Shown: one piece after another, positions 42,801 through 54,400 of the stretch
How positions within the stretch are numbered: the stretch's first letter is position 1
Layout: each line of letters begins with the position of its first letter
Source: Brachyhypopomus gauderio
Lineage: Eukaryota; Chordata; Actinopteri; Gymnotiformes; Hypopomidae
Reading direction: 5' to 3'
Length of the DNA: 64,000 nt
Assembly (NCBI RefSeq): GCF_052324685.1
Contig: NC_135222.1
Location: forward strand, 8,295,373-8,359,372
The notes under the pieces: model-generated
The model's input: the letters and a program-made list of their open reading frames with translations, nothing else
What the model was told of the DNA's origin: nothing
Database searches by the model: none
Program-made: the position numbers and the translations under genes

Positions 42801-45800
42801 ATTTTTTTTTTGTTCTTTGCTGTCAAAAGAATGGTACATGACTACACCCATATTTTAATGCTCATTGTTATCACTGCAGTATTACATAATAGAAGTCAAG
42901 TAACTAGCCTGGCTATTTTCAGGCCTGGTCTGTTTTGTTGAAACAGTGGCACTGCAGGGAATGTTTTCAATTCATTAATCACTCACTAAAAATGAGCAGT
43001 ATTTTCCATTCTCAGTCAGGAAGGGGAGCTAGAGACGGGCCCACAGCCAGCAGTCACCCCTTGGTTAGTCAAGTTTGGTCAGTGAGCTCTGCTGCCATCT
43101 GTATCGGCCTGCATTACCATGCTATCTGATGGGCTGCGACGGTGTGCGTTCATGTCTCCTCGCAGAGACAGCTGTTCCTTTGGAAAATCCGGCAGACCTT
43201 CGAGCAGAGAAATGTCCCGACGTGAACACCAGTAATGATGCTTCCATGGTGAGTATAGTTTGCGTTTTACAATTTTTACCTTGTATCTGACATATTATTT
43301 ATTTGCAGTGCATGTTCTCACTTCAAAGAACAGGGACTGTCGTTACATAAAGGTCCCTCCTAAATCCAGGACACGTTAGTCACAAAAGATTTTGGGTGTG
43401 TGAGTGCTTTCAGATGCGCTGTCATTCACGTGGTCCTAAAGTATGCCTTCCTCATTCCCTCATCTGTTTTCTACAGATATTTGTGTAGCATTTTATTTAT
43501 TTATTTTGCCAAGCAAAATGCTAATGACATCTTAGAAAGCGTTCTTCTCCCAGAAACAATACATACTTGATCAGCTGCCCAGCAGAGGTGTACAGCAATG
43601 GCACCTCCAGATGGGGGCAGTGTTTGCCGTTCTTGCCCATTTTTATAGAAGCTGTGCAAGTTGAAATGTCTCCCTTTCCCCACTGATGCAGGGTTTTGAT
43701 TGGCTCCCTCTAACGCTTCATTTGCATTTTGGTTAGTATTCCACTTGTGGACTGACGAAGAGAAAAGGTGTCATAAAGGAGCAGTGCCTGTATTTGAGTA
43801 GATCCTGTTGCATACAGACCACATTAATGAATGTTTTTGGAAACGTTTTATGTCCCCACATACACTCCAGGTTTATGTACGTATATCCTGCAGGACAACA
43901 GAATATGTTCCCAGTCTAGGCATTCTTTGGACTTCGCTTCACGTATCTGTTTCATTTTGTTTAAACCCTTTAGAGATTTGCAGGAGATCCAGGCGTCGTG
44001 TAGAGCGCAAACGGCTTCTATTGTCTCAGTTTGCTCAGAGAAAGAGGGCTGGGTTAGAGCTACCACGTGAAGTAAGCAGGCAATGTGGAAGTGTTTACTT
44101 TTGAGAAAGGTCGAAATAGTGGGGGTGGGAGACTAAAGGAGATAACAGGAAACCATGCGTGTGTGTGTGTGTGTGTGTGCGTGTGTGCGCGCGCATGTGC
44201 ACGCCTGTGTGTTCGCGCACGTGTGTGTGTGTGGGTGTGTGTCTCTGTGTTCCGTGTGCACGTGTGTGTGAGTTCTTTGGAGAACACTGAAGCAGTGTAG
44301 TCTGTCAGTGTGTCAGAATGCCAGAGCTCGTGAGGGTTTTTTTTCCCCCTTTTCTTTTTTATTTATTATTTATTTATTTTTATTTTTTACATCTTTACTG
44401 AGTTTTATTATGTGGAAAGAACCAGTAAAGCTGCCTGCTAGGAATGAAGGTTAATTAGCTGCCTGCTAGGAATGGAAGGTTAATTAGCTCGCCTGTAAAA
44501 GTCTGGCCCAAACCACTTACGCATAGCCAGAACTCTCACACTGTTCATTCAACAATTGATTCATATTCTGTAAACATTGTATAATCAAATACCCACGTTC
44601 TAAGTTCAGACGTCAGCTTATATGTTTACAAATGTAAAAGTTTTCAGAAATAGACAACTTTACGTAACTGGCAGTTTAATGTTAAATGTCCAAATTATAA
44701 TCGTGTAGTCTTCTTTTGGCAAGGGTTAGAGGTCAGACCCTAATTCATTCTTTTGAGCCATTCAAATACCCACGACCATGAGACTTTTGTGGATCACTAA
44801 TCCTTGCTCCCCTTAGGATGGAACCAGCGCCGTTTAGCTTGGGTTTGTAATTTTAGTGTGATGACCTCAGGGGCAGCTGTTCATCTACAGTCTCTCACTG
44901 TTCCATTCTCACCCCCAACCCCCTTAGTTCTTTCTGTTCAATTGCTTCAGATTTTACCCTGCCAAGCCAAAGCTACGATTTCTGCTTATCTCAGCTTTGA
45001 GGATTATAAACAGATGGGGAAAATGACTATAAGGTGTTGCCTTGTTTTTTTTCTTTTTTTTAAAGCAGCAGAACGTCCTTTCCTACTTCACTACAGAGGG
45101 AGTGTCTAGTGTTTATACATAGTGAGTTCGTCACCTGAGTCTGACGGCCGGTATTGTCTCCCGACGGGCGTTTGGGAGCGTTGAGTCAAACCAGGCGGTG
45201 CGTCGCTGTCTCTGCGCGCGGGACACACTTCCCTGTGGCCCGGAGAGCCGGGTGGACAGGTGTGGCTCACGGGGAGGGAGAGAGGAGGTGCGGACGCGTG
45301 GGGGGGGGGACAGAGAAGAGCGGCAACTGGGCGAGAGTGTGGCCGGGAGAGGGGGAGCAGGGGGGAGGGGAGCGAGAGGGCGAGAGAGGGGGGTGTGGAG
45401 AGGCGCTGCTAGTGAAAGAAGGGGCTGGCTCTTCACACAGATGTGAAAGATTAGGATCTTCTCATTTTTCCAAAAAGGCTCTAGCAGCAGGGACGTGGCT
45501 CACAAGGACCTCATGTTGGAAATAAGCTCCGCTTTGTGGACGAGCGTACTTTTTGGGGGAAGATGTATGAACGGCATAAACGGCGGTACAGTTTGTGCGA
45601 GAGAGGAGGGGGAGCCGTGGACGTGGTTTTAGTGAAGGTAAGGAAGCCCTGCGCCGACGTCCTGTGTTTCAGCCCTGTGGCAACTTTGCCTTCAAACGCT
45701 GGGGCTGCGTTCTGCAGTGCTCACGTAACAGTGGGGTTTTTTTTCCCCATTATTGTTGAAGTATTAATTCCCTTGTAATGTGTCAAAAGTTTCTCCAGCA

Positions 45801-46430
45801 CTGACATTTTGCTGCTGAACTGTGATCATTGATGTTGTTATTTAGCAAAAGTGTGTAGGAGTGGGATGAAGAGTGTTCAGCGGAAACATGTTGTGTGTGT
45901 CCAGGGTGGGGTTTGGCTTTGACTGTGTAATGTGGTCCTCCAAACTCTAAGCCTGGGAACCTACCACTGCTCAGCGTCAGACTGGTCTGTTGTAACGGAT
46001 ATGATATAGCAGTTGAGTCATCGACATGGCTGTTGTCATTCCCATGAGCAAAAGGTTTTCCAGAGGTATTATTTCAAAGCTCAGTCTGTATATTTAGGAG
46101 ACATATAAGATATTTCAAATGTTCTATAAAGGTTTTATTTTATGGACATTACCTGTTACCTTAATCAGAAATGTTCTCAACTTTTATAAAAATGACAAAA
46201 GTCAAACTTTGTGTTCGTTTATACTTGGGTTTGTTGTAACATCTGTTTTGAAAGCCCAGATGCCTGTGGTTGAAATAAGAAGGCAGTGATGAATTGTTCA
46301 GTGAGTAGACATTCCTCTTTGTGGTTATAAAAGGCTGTACTGCTTAAGGACTTCATAAGGCCAGACACCTTTTTCCACTTTTCCTGGACCACTTCCCTTC
46401 TGATGGCCCAAAATCAGTGCTGTGACAGTA

Positions 46431-46491
<61 letters not shown>

Positions 46492-47782
46492 TGTTTGTGG
46501 GAGACTACATAGGCAGGAGGGGTGAGGGTTGGCTGAATTTGGTGGCCGTCTGGGACCTAGCATTTAAGTCCTAACGGTTTCCTTTGGCCCGCGGCCTGGA
46601 GAGACTGATGGAAATGGGGCATCCAGCCAAGTGACTTCATACCACTGCACTTCAACCGAAATCGCCATCCTCGCACGTTTACGACCAAGCTTGGGAACAT
46701 CTCAAAAATGTTTCTGTATGAACATGACCACTGTACAGTAACAATGTGTTCAGCATGGCCTATTAATTCATCAGCATGTTTTAAATGCCTTGACACCCCC
46801 TTTTTACTTCACGCTGAAAGGAGCTCGCAATTTATAACCTCCGTTCCCAGCCTTTAGAATAAGGCATGCGTCAGGGTCTGGTCCTAGGTCCGTTTATTTT
46901 TAAACGGCATGTGTTTTTATCGGGTGTATTTTTGAACGTTGGGCCAAGCCTGCAGGGCGCACTGCAGAAAATGTTTCCTGCTCCGTCCTCCATCCCTACA
47001 AATATGCAGGCAGAGCAGAAGTGGTTCTGGTAAGGGACCTCAGGCCATAATCTGGCGTCTAGCTGGGACAAGGAGCCGAGCAACGTGCGGCGAGGCCGCT
47101 GCTGAACTGAGTACTTGGGGGCAGGGCGGAGTGGCGATTGGAGAGCTCTCGCGGTGTGGTTTGCGGGAACGACAGCGGTAGGACGGGCTTTTGGTGGTGC
47201 TCATACGTCAAAGTGCAAATGCTCCATCAGCGTGCATGGAGTCTGATCGAGACGGCGTTCATCAGCTTCAGGAAAACGCATGTTCACAGCTCCCCAGTTG
47301 ATATTCTTAATGAATAGGTTTGATGACCTGCATATACCCCCATACAGTGCTGCTCAGGGTCAGGGTGATGCTTTGTTCACCAGCCTGTTCTGTATTGTGT
47401 CTCATATATTTCCTCACAATTTTCTGAAATGCAATGAAATCATTTAATTGAAAGAAAGTTACACAATGTCTATTACTGTCATTTTTAAGTGTTTGGATTT
47501 GCTTTTTCTCAGTTATATTAATCCCCACTGTGGTGGGAACTGCTGAGTTTGTGTGTACATGCGTGTGTGTGTGTACATGCGTGTGTGTCCGTGAGTGTGT
47601 GTGTGTGTGTTTCAGCACTATCTAGCCTCTCTGGAGGGCCTGTGCATGGCACAACAGGACTGTGTTCCCTGTCTAGGCTGGATTCTCAAAGAAACAGTGG
47701 CTACTCAGTACACACACAGCAGGGAAGGTCCCATCAATAGGGCGTTGTGTATTATTAATTGCTTGAAAACTGTGTAGGACTA

Positions 47783-47820
<38 letters not shown>

Positions 47821-50800
47821 CTCTCTCTTTACAAGCTCCAGCGGCATAAACACAATTAGCCACTAACCAAAGGGAGAAATTTGACCTTCTCTCATCAGTC
47901 ACGTGTGTCAGGACAGCAGAATTGATGTGATCAGGGCTGAACTTGCCTCTGGTGTCATTTAGATCTGGCTCCCCCTTTCTTTCTTCCATGTCTGGCCCTC
48001 TGTCCTGCCATCTCTCCCTCATGACTGCTTCTTTCATGCTGGGGGCTTAAACGTGCCCTTGCACTTGAAAAACCTGTTATGGGCTCTTTTTAACGAAATG
48101 CTGTTTGGTCATAACAAAGACAGTAGAGCTATGCTAGTCTGCTTTCCGACCCGGTGAACGTACACTCTGCCTTTGTAGCCAGTTATTGTCAAGGGAGCTT
48201 TATATCCACCACTTTTGTTTTTTGTTTGGCTCGGAGTAAAGTCTGTAACATGAGAGCCATGTAGACCAATCAGAGAACATGTATTCACTTTTATGTTGTT
48301 CCAGGGAGCACATGTTGACAATGCTGCACAGTACATTACCAGTACAGTACATAGAGTGTTGCCTTGAAACTACTTCAACATGACCACTGCTGTGGAGAAT
48401 AGGCAGATAAACAGAATTCCATGTGTGGCAATGACTGCATTTTTAATATATTTTTGATTAACTATTTGACGAGACACTTGTCTTCATTCATGTCGTTGTT
48501 TGCTGTGTTCGTAGGATTGTGTCATGTGTTCTTCCTCTCTGTCACTGAGTTCTGCCTTTTAAAGTTCTCCAGTGTCTGATTGCAGTGTCAAACTTAGAAT
48601 GTACTGAAGCATCAAGCTGCACAATGGTCCAGTAAAATGTCATAATCACGGGCCCCTTGGTTTATTTGGCCCCTTGGTGAGAGGGAGCTGCTCTGTTTCT
48701 GATTACTGCTGCTTCCTCGCGCCCCAGAGCTGGTGTGAAGTGATCTGTGGTCTGCCGCCACTTATGGTCCAACGAAACTGCAGATGGAACTTAACCTCCT
48801 CGTGACTACAGGTTGTGACCATCTGTGTGAAGGAGGCCATAGAGCACTTTGTGTTTGTGTTTGTGCGTGTGTGTGAGACCATGATGAGCGTGCTTTACTC
48901 TGTTTACCTATACTGCGTACTAGAGCAAACCCACCTTCCGTTCTCCACACAGCTCTAGCCAAACACGTCAGCTCGGTGGCAGAAACACAACTAAAAGCTT
49001 CAGAGGAATCGGGGGCAAACTTTGCTTCATGTAGATATATGGTGCTCAGATGCTTTCTGTGGAAAACAACTTTTGTTTTGTGGTGTGGCCATTCGGATGT
49101 GCATATTAACCCGCAATTTCCAGTCAGATGCTGTCACATGCGCTACCGTGACAGTGTGTCTTCCTGCTTCTGTTTCCTAGATTCACAGAGAGAGAGACTC
49201 TCTGTTTCACGACTGCACACAGGAGTCCAACGACAGCAGGACGCGAGAGAAGAGAGGCAACTCGGTGTCCACAGGTAATGGAGCTTTTTAGTTTCTTCAT
49301 ATTAAATCGTGTTTCTCTTGACGTGGATCAAATGTACGATGAGCAAAACGATGAACAGGAGGCGTCTGCGTTGTTTTACCACTGTGGAGTTGATCTTGTC
49401 CTCTCACAGTAAGCCATCACTGTTGGTGTCATAAGCTGGCGGTGAAAGTTGAAGAGTTTGGACAGTAGTTTGACGTTCTGTGGCGAAAGAGTCTTCCGAT
49501 GTTCAGATTCAGATGTTGGAGGTGGTCAGGTTTGGACTGTGGGGAAACGGCACAGTTTTTGTATTCTGATCAGTAGGGTTTCGCTAGTCGAGAATAGTGT
49601 TGAGGGAAAATGGCACTTAAGCATTAAATCGATTGTATATTTACCTCAATAAGTTCAAATAAGAAATGTGGCAGGAATCCAGTTTCCAAGTGAACGCCAT
49701 TCCTTCGCAATGAATGAATCGGTGCGCACATGGTGTAGCCAAAATTCAACAGGGCTTATTAGCGAGACAGTAAGAGGTTGTGCTGTCTGCGCCAGCACTG
49801 TGGGGTGAGTCAGCGGTGTCACGGCTCAGTAGCAGGACATGCTCGTGGGGCCCTGAGACCTGCTATCGAGGAGAATGATGTCATTGTGCACCACTGCTCT
49901 GGTGTAGGTCCTGCCTTAGCTGTGATGTCAGAGCATGACATGATGGGACTCGAGGCAGGATGTGGCACAGATAAACGCTCACCAGAAGATAAAACTGTGT
50001 GAATGGTAAAAGATTAGGTTACATTTTCACACGCAAGCCAAGCAGTAAACTTCTGCATTTTTGCTCTTTGCAGAGAACCATTTAAACAATCTTTTTTTTT
50101 TGCTAGTCATCTCACTTTGCACGTGAAAGCATACCTGTTCAAAATGATGTGTTTGTCATGTTATGATGTCTTTTTATGGTAATTTTAAGGATCAGTGTAT
50201 ATGTATGTGGATGCATACATGTTATATTTTGTATATTTATAATGAGGTCTTCTTTGATGATAATCCCTCCTAAGGTGAGGGCAGGCGCGGCAGTAGCAAA
50301 GAAAGCTAACGTTCGACACTTGAACGGTTTGTACAGCGCAGCAACAGTAAAGACGTTCGCACGGTGACAGTGCTATGCTGTGTATGTCTGCCTGGCTCTT
50401 AGTTAGTAAACTCTGTGCTCTGTCTGTGGGGCTCGGGTGCTGCCCGGGGCCTTAAAACGAAACCTCAGTTCAGCCTGGGTGTTTCCCAGCACCCGTGGCC
50501 GGCAGACAGCTGTGGTGGGGCCCGGCGTAGCCCCTCCCCTTTTTCTCACAGCGTCATGGCACCTGTGTGGCGAGCGACAGCTGACCAAAACTCCCTCTGT
50601 CCTGCTAGGTGTGAAATCAAGTCTAGAGCTGAAGTGATCTCCTATACACTACAACCAAGTACACCTGAGCCAAGCACACTACAACCAAGTATGAGTTTAG
50701 TGCATCTGTTGATTAATACCTGCAGAGGGGTGACTCGAGCTCGAGCGTGTGTGAGACAGAGACCGTATACTAGAGTTTCAGGTTTCTCCCTCTCGCATGG

Positions 50801-51017
50801 TAGGTGGAAGAGTTACACTTATGACATTAGCGATGGTGACACACACGTGATTGTGTGAAGAAGGATTTAGATCACCAGGAACCCGGAGCTGCTTCTGCAG
50901 ACCCAGTGACACAAATGGCTGCACACCCAGCATCTCTGCTGCTGGTCTGGGTGTTTATGCACCTGTGAGCATTAGTGGAGAGCGTTGTTCATGAGAAGTG
51001 AGAAGTGAAAGTAGCTG

Positions 51018-51082
<65 letters not shown>

Positions 51083-51412
51083 AGAGAATCTGCGTTTGCC
51101 AGTTCAAGGCAGTACAGGCAGTACTACTGTCCGGGACTCTGTCGGTGACACAGATGGCTTCATCAGCACAAACACAGGAGAAGACAACGTCTTTAGGAAG
51201 GTGAGAGAGAGCGACAGATGACCATAACTCACTCGGTTTCAGTACAGTCCTTCAAAAAATATTGAGGCTTCAAAGTTTGAAATACAAAGCTCAGTCATTT
51301 ATTTATTTATTTATTTTTTTTTACCATGAACTTGCTATTACTAAGCAGGATAGCTTAGGGGGCTTTTTCAATTAAGGTCATGTGATGGTTCCAACTTTTC
51401 CTAGTCTTTACA

Positions 51413-51472
<60 letters not shown>

Positions 51473-54400
51473 ATGGCCCCCATACCCCACTTCCGCTTAT
51501 ACACATTCAGTGGAAGTCATTTCTGTTGCAGATGAATGGAATGCTTTCATCCCCCGCAAGCAGAAACAGAAAGGTCTGTGTGTGTGTGTGTGTGTGTGTG
51601 CTAGAGGCACCGTGCCCACTCCGCCTCCACACACTACTGCCACAGAGTGCACTGAGCAAAGCCACACACCTAACACCTGTGTGTGTGCGTGTGTGTGTGG
51701 ACTACCAATAATTGCCAGAAACCTTTGGCCCTGTCCACCCGCTCACATTGTCTCTGGGGACAGAGTGGAGTGTCGCCTGTCCTGCTATAGTTCTCCGAGC
51801 CTCAGATTAAACTGTTATTATGCATCAGTGTAAACTATTGTTGCCATGGTGTTTGGGGTGCCATGGTGACTGTGATGGGTTCAGGTATTTGACAATCATA
51901 GGTCATATCTGTGAAATTGTATGTGCAAATGTGCTGACACAAATTGATATTGTAGCTGAAAAAGCTACAAAAAAGAGAAGTGTCCCTTATGACAAATGTG
52001 ACTGTTTGAGCTTTGACTTGCGGACTTTTTCTGCCGTTTGTAATTTCATGACATCTGCTCCCCCCCGTCAACCTGACATGCTCTGTCTCTCCGTCGCCCC
52101 CTCAGGACGAGGAGGCGCTAGGCGCCGGCGACTCCACCAGTGAGGCGTCGGTCTCCTGCTCCTCCACGGACGACGCGGTCAGCCTCAGCCCTCTGACCTC
52201 CCCCGGCGAGAGCTCCGAGGCGGCACGGCGGGCCGCGGGAGGCGGGACGGCCGTGGGAGACGCGGACGAGGAGGCCAAAGACCGTCTGACGGAGGTGCCG
52301 CTGCGCTCCTCCCTGCTCCGGGCCAGCCTGCGCTCACACTCGCCCCTCCGCCGCCACAGCTGGGAACCGGGGAAGGACCGGGGACCCGGCGGAGACATGA
52401 ACCAGCGCAGGTGGGTCTGCGCGGAACACGGCTCGATACAGACCTCCACTGTCGCATCTCCCCGTTCCTTTCGCCGCTCGGCCGCTTTCCTTCCCCTCTT
52501 TCCCGTCTCCTTTCCTCTCTCATGTTTAAATCATTACTTGCATAACACATGAAAAGACTAATTATGGTGGATCAGTGCGCGGTGGCCTCCCTCTGTTCGT
52601 ATGAGGAGTGCTGCTGGCACTTTCTGCTTCTACACGTCTTTTTCATATCTGCCTTCGTCTTTCTGTTTCCAGTTCTGAACGGAGTGCTGCGAACCCAAAG
52701 CCCGTCTTTCATAGGAGAAGGTATTACCCCTTTTTACACTCTTCTCTTTGATTCTTCTGTAACTTATTAAAAATCTGGTGTTTCCAAAGTCCTTGGGCAA
52801 CATTTGCAGTCCCCCTACAACTCCCTCCCCCCACAGTTTTTTTTTTTTCCCATACTAGTTTTATTTCTTCAAGTTTCTGTTCGCTCTCCTGTACATCATA
52901 ACGGTTCTGAGCAAGATCCTTCCTCACACTGGGTGTGCTTCTGTTTGGCTTGGTCCCTCTATGTCCTCAGACACAGCCTCAGCTCTTATCACACTGACCC
53001 CTTCAGTTGTGACCTGGACAAGATTAGTCAGCATCTCAGGTACTGTGTGTTTGAGGGGGAGGTGTGGGGGTGGGCGCACGCACGTGCATGTTTGTTTCCA
53101 TGTTGCTATTTCAGTCATCGAGCCAGCCCCCTTGACTTTGCCCACAAAGCTTTTGCGTTAGGCTGTGCGACACCTCCTTGGTGTGTGAGATGAGAGTTGT
53201 TCTTTTTGAAGTGATTAGGGCTCCTACCATTTTGCTCAGCCGAGTTGCTGCTTTAGCTGCCGCTTGAGACGGGAACATAGAGAAAGGAACATAGATTTGT
53301 CAGCCGTGTTGGCCTGCATGAGATTTGAAACAAAATGACCAATATTGTCATCACTGTAACGTCTCCCGATGCCAAGTGAGTACATATTTTAAGGAAACCT
53401 TAAATAAAACATATGGACTACTGCTTCATTAATACTGTACGGTAGGTAGGTGATCGGTCTGTACTTAGTCAGTTTTGGCACACAATCTTTTTGCTTGTTT
53501 TCAGCACAGACTCGATACGAATCACAAGCCGCCTCTGTTTCCTCTGTGGTGTGAAAATGTCGCCTGCTGGTTCGTGCAGGGCTAGGGCTCTGGGCTGCCG
53601 TGAAGCTTCGCAGCTCTGAGGTGCCAGCGGTTTCGCATTACGGCTTCAAGAATGTGCGTCATGTCATTCTTCTGCTCGCTGAAGAGCTGCCAGTCCCGCG
53701 TAACGGCTGCACACGTGCCGCTCGAATTCCAACCGCCGCGCCGCTAGCTGCGTCCGTCGGTGCCATCAGCTTTTTGCAACCGTGCTCAATAACGACCGGG
53801 CTCGCAATGGGCCGGTGTCTGGGCAGAGGGATTTAAGATTTGCGCTTTTAGGAGTAATCCGCCTCCTGTGCTCTGACAGTTACAGTCTGGAGGGTCTCGC
53901 GGCAGAGCAGGACGATGGCAAAGGGTGGCAACCACGGCGGGCGGTCCCGGCCCCGGGCCAGCGGGGTGAACGCAGGGGCTCCCACGCCTCTCTCCCAGAG
54001 GAAGCCCCAGAGTCAGACCAAGGAGAACACCATTGCCTGGACAATCAGGTACGTCTGCAGTTACGTCCATAGACCGAGGGCCTCGCCCTCAGGTTCATGT
54101 TTCATGAAAAGGTCTCGGCTTCTTGGCGCCTTCGTGATCAGCTGAGGTTGGAATCAAGAAAAGCCCTGGCTGGGCTGTTACCTTCATCTGCTTGTTTACA
54201 TGTTCCGGCTTCTATCACTGGGTGGAGGTCCTCTTCTTTAAAATAGACAGGGTGTTGCAAGAACAAGCAATTGAGCAAAGCATCACTTTTCATGTATTTT
54301 TAAGTTTTCATTTATTTTTAAATATATTGAACTCTTCCGAGAACCGTGCTCTTGTACAAGAGTACGGTGTATTTCACAGAGCACAACCATTCTCCTTTAA

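Noticed and set aside
47617..47730. Possible akap13 exon ([14 protein letters not shown]...) after a GT-rich acceptor
   Set aside because: The frame is open in phase 0, but there is no good donor and no family similarity.
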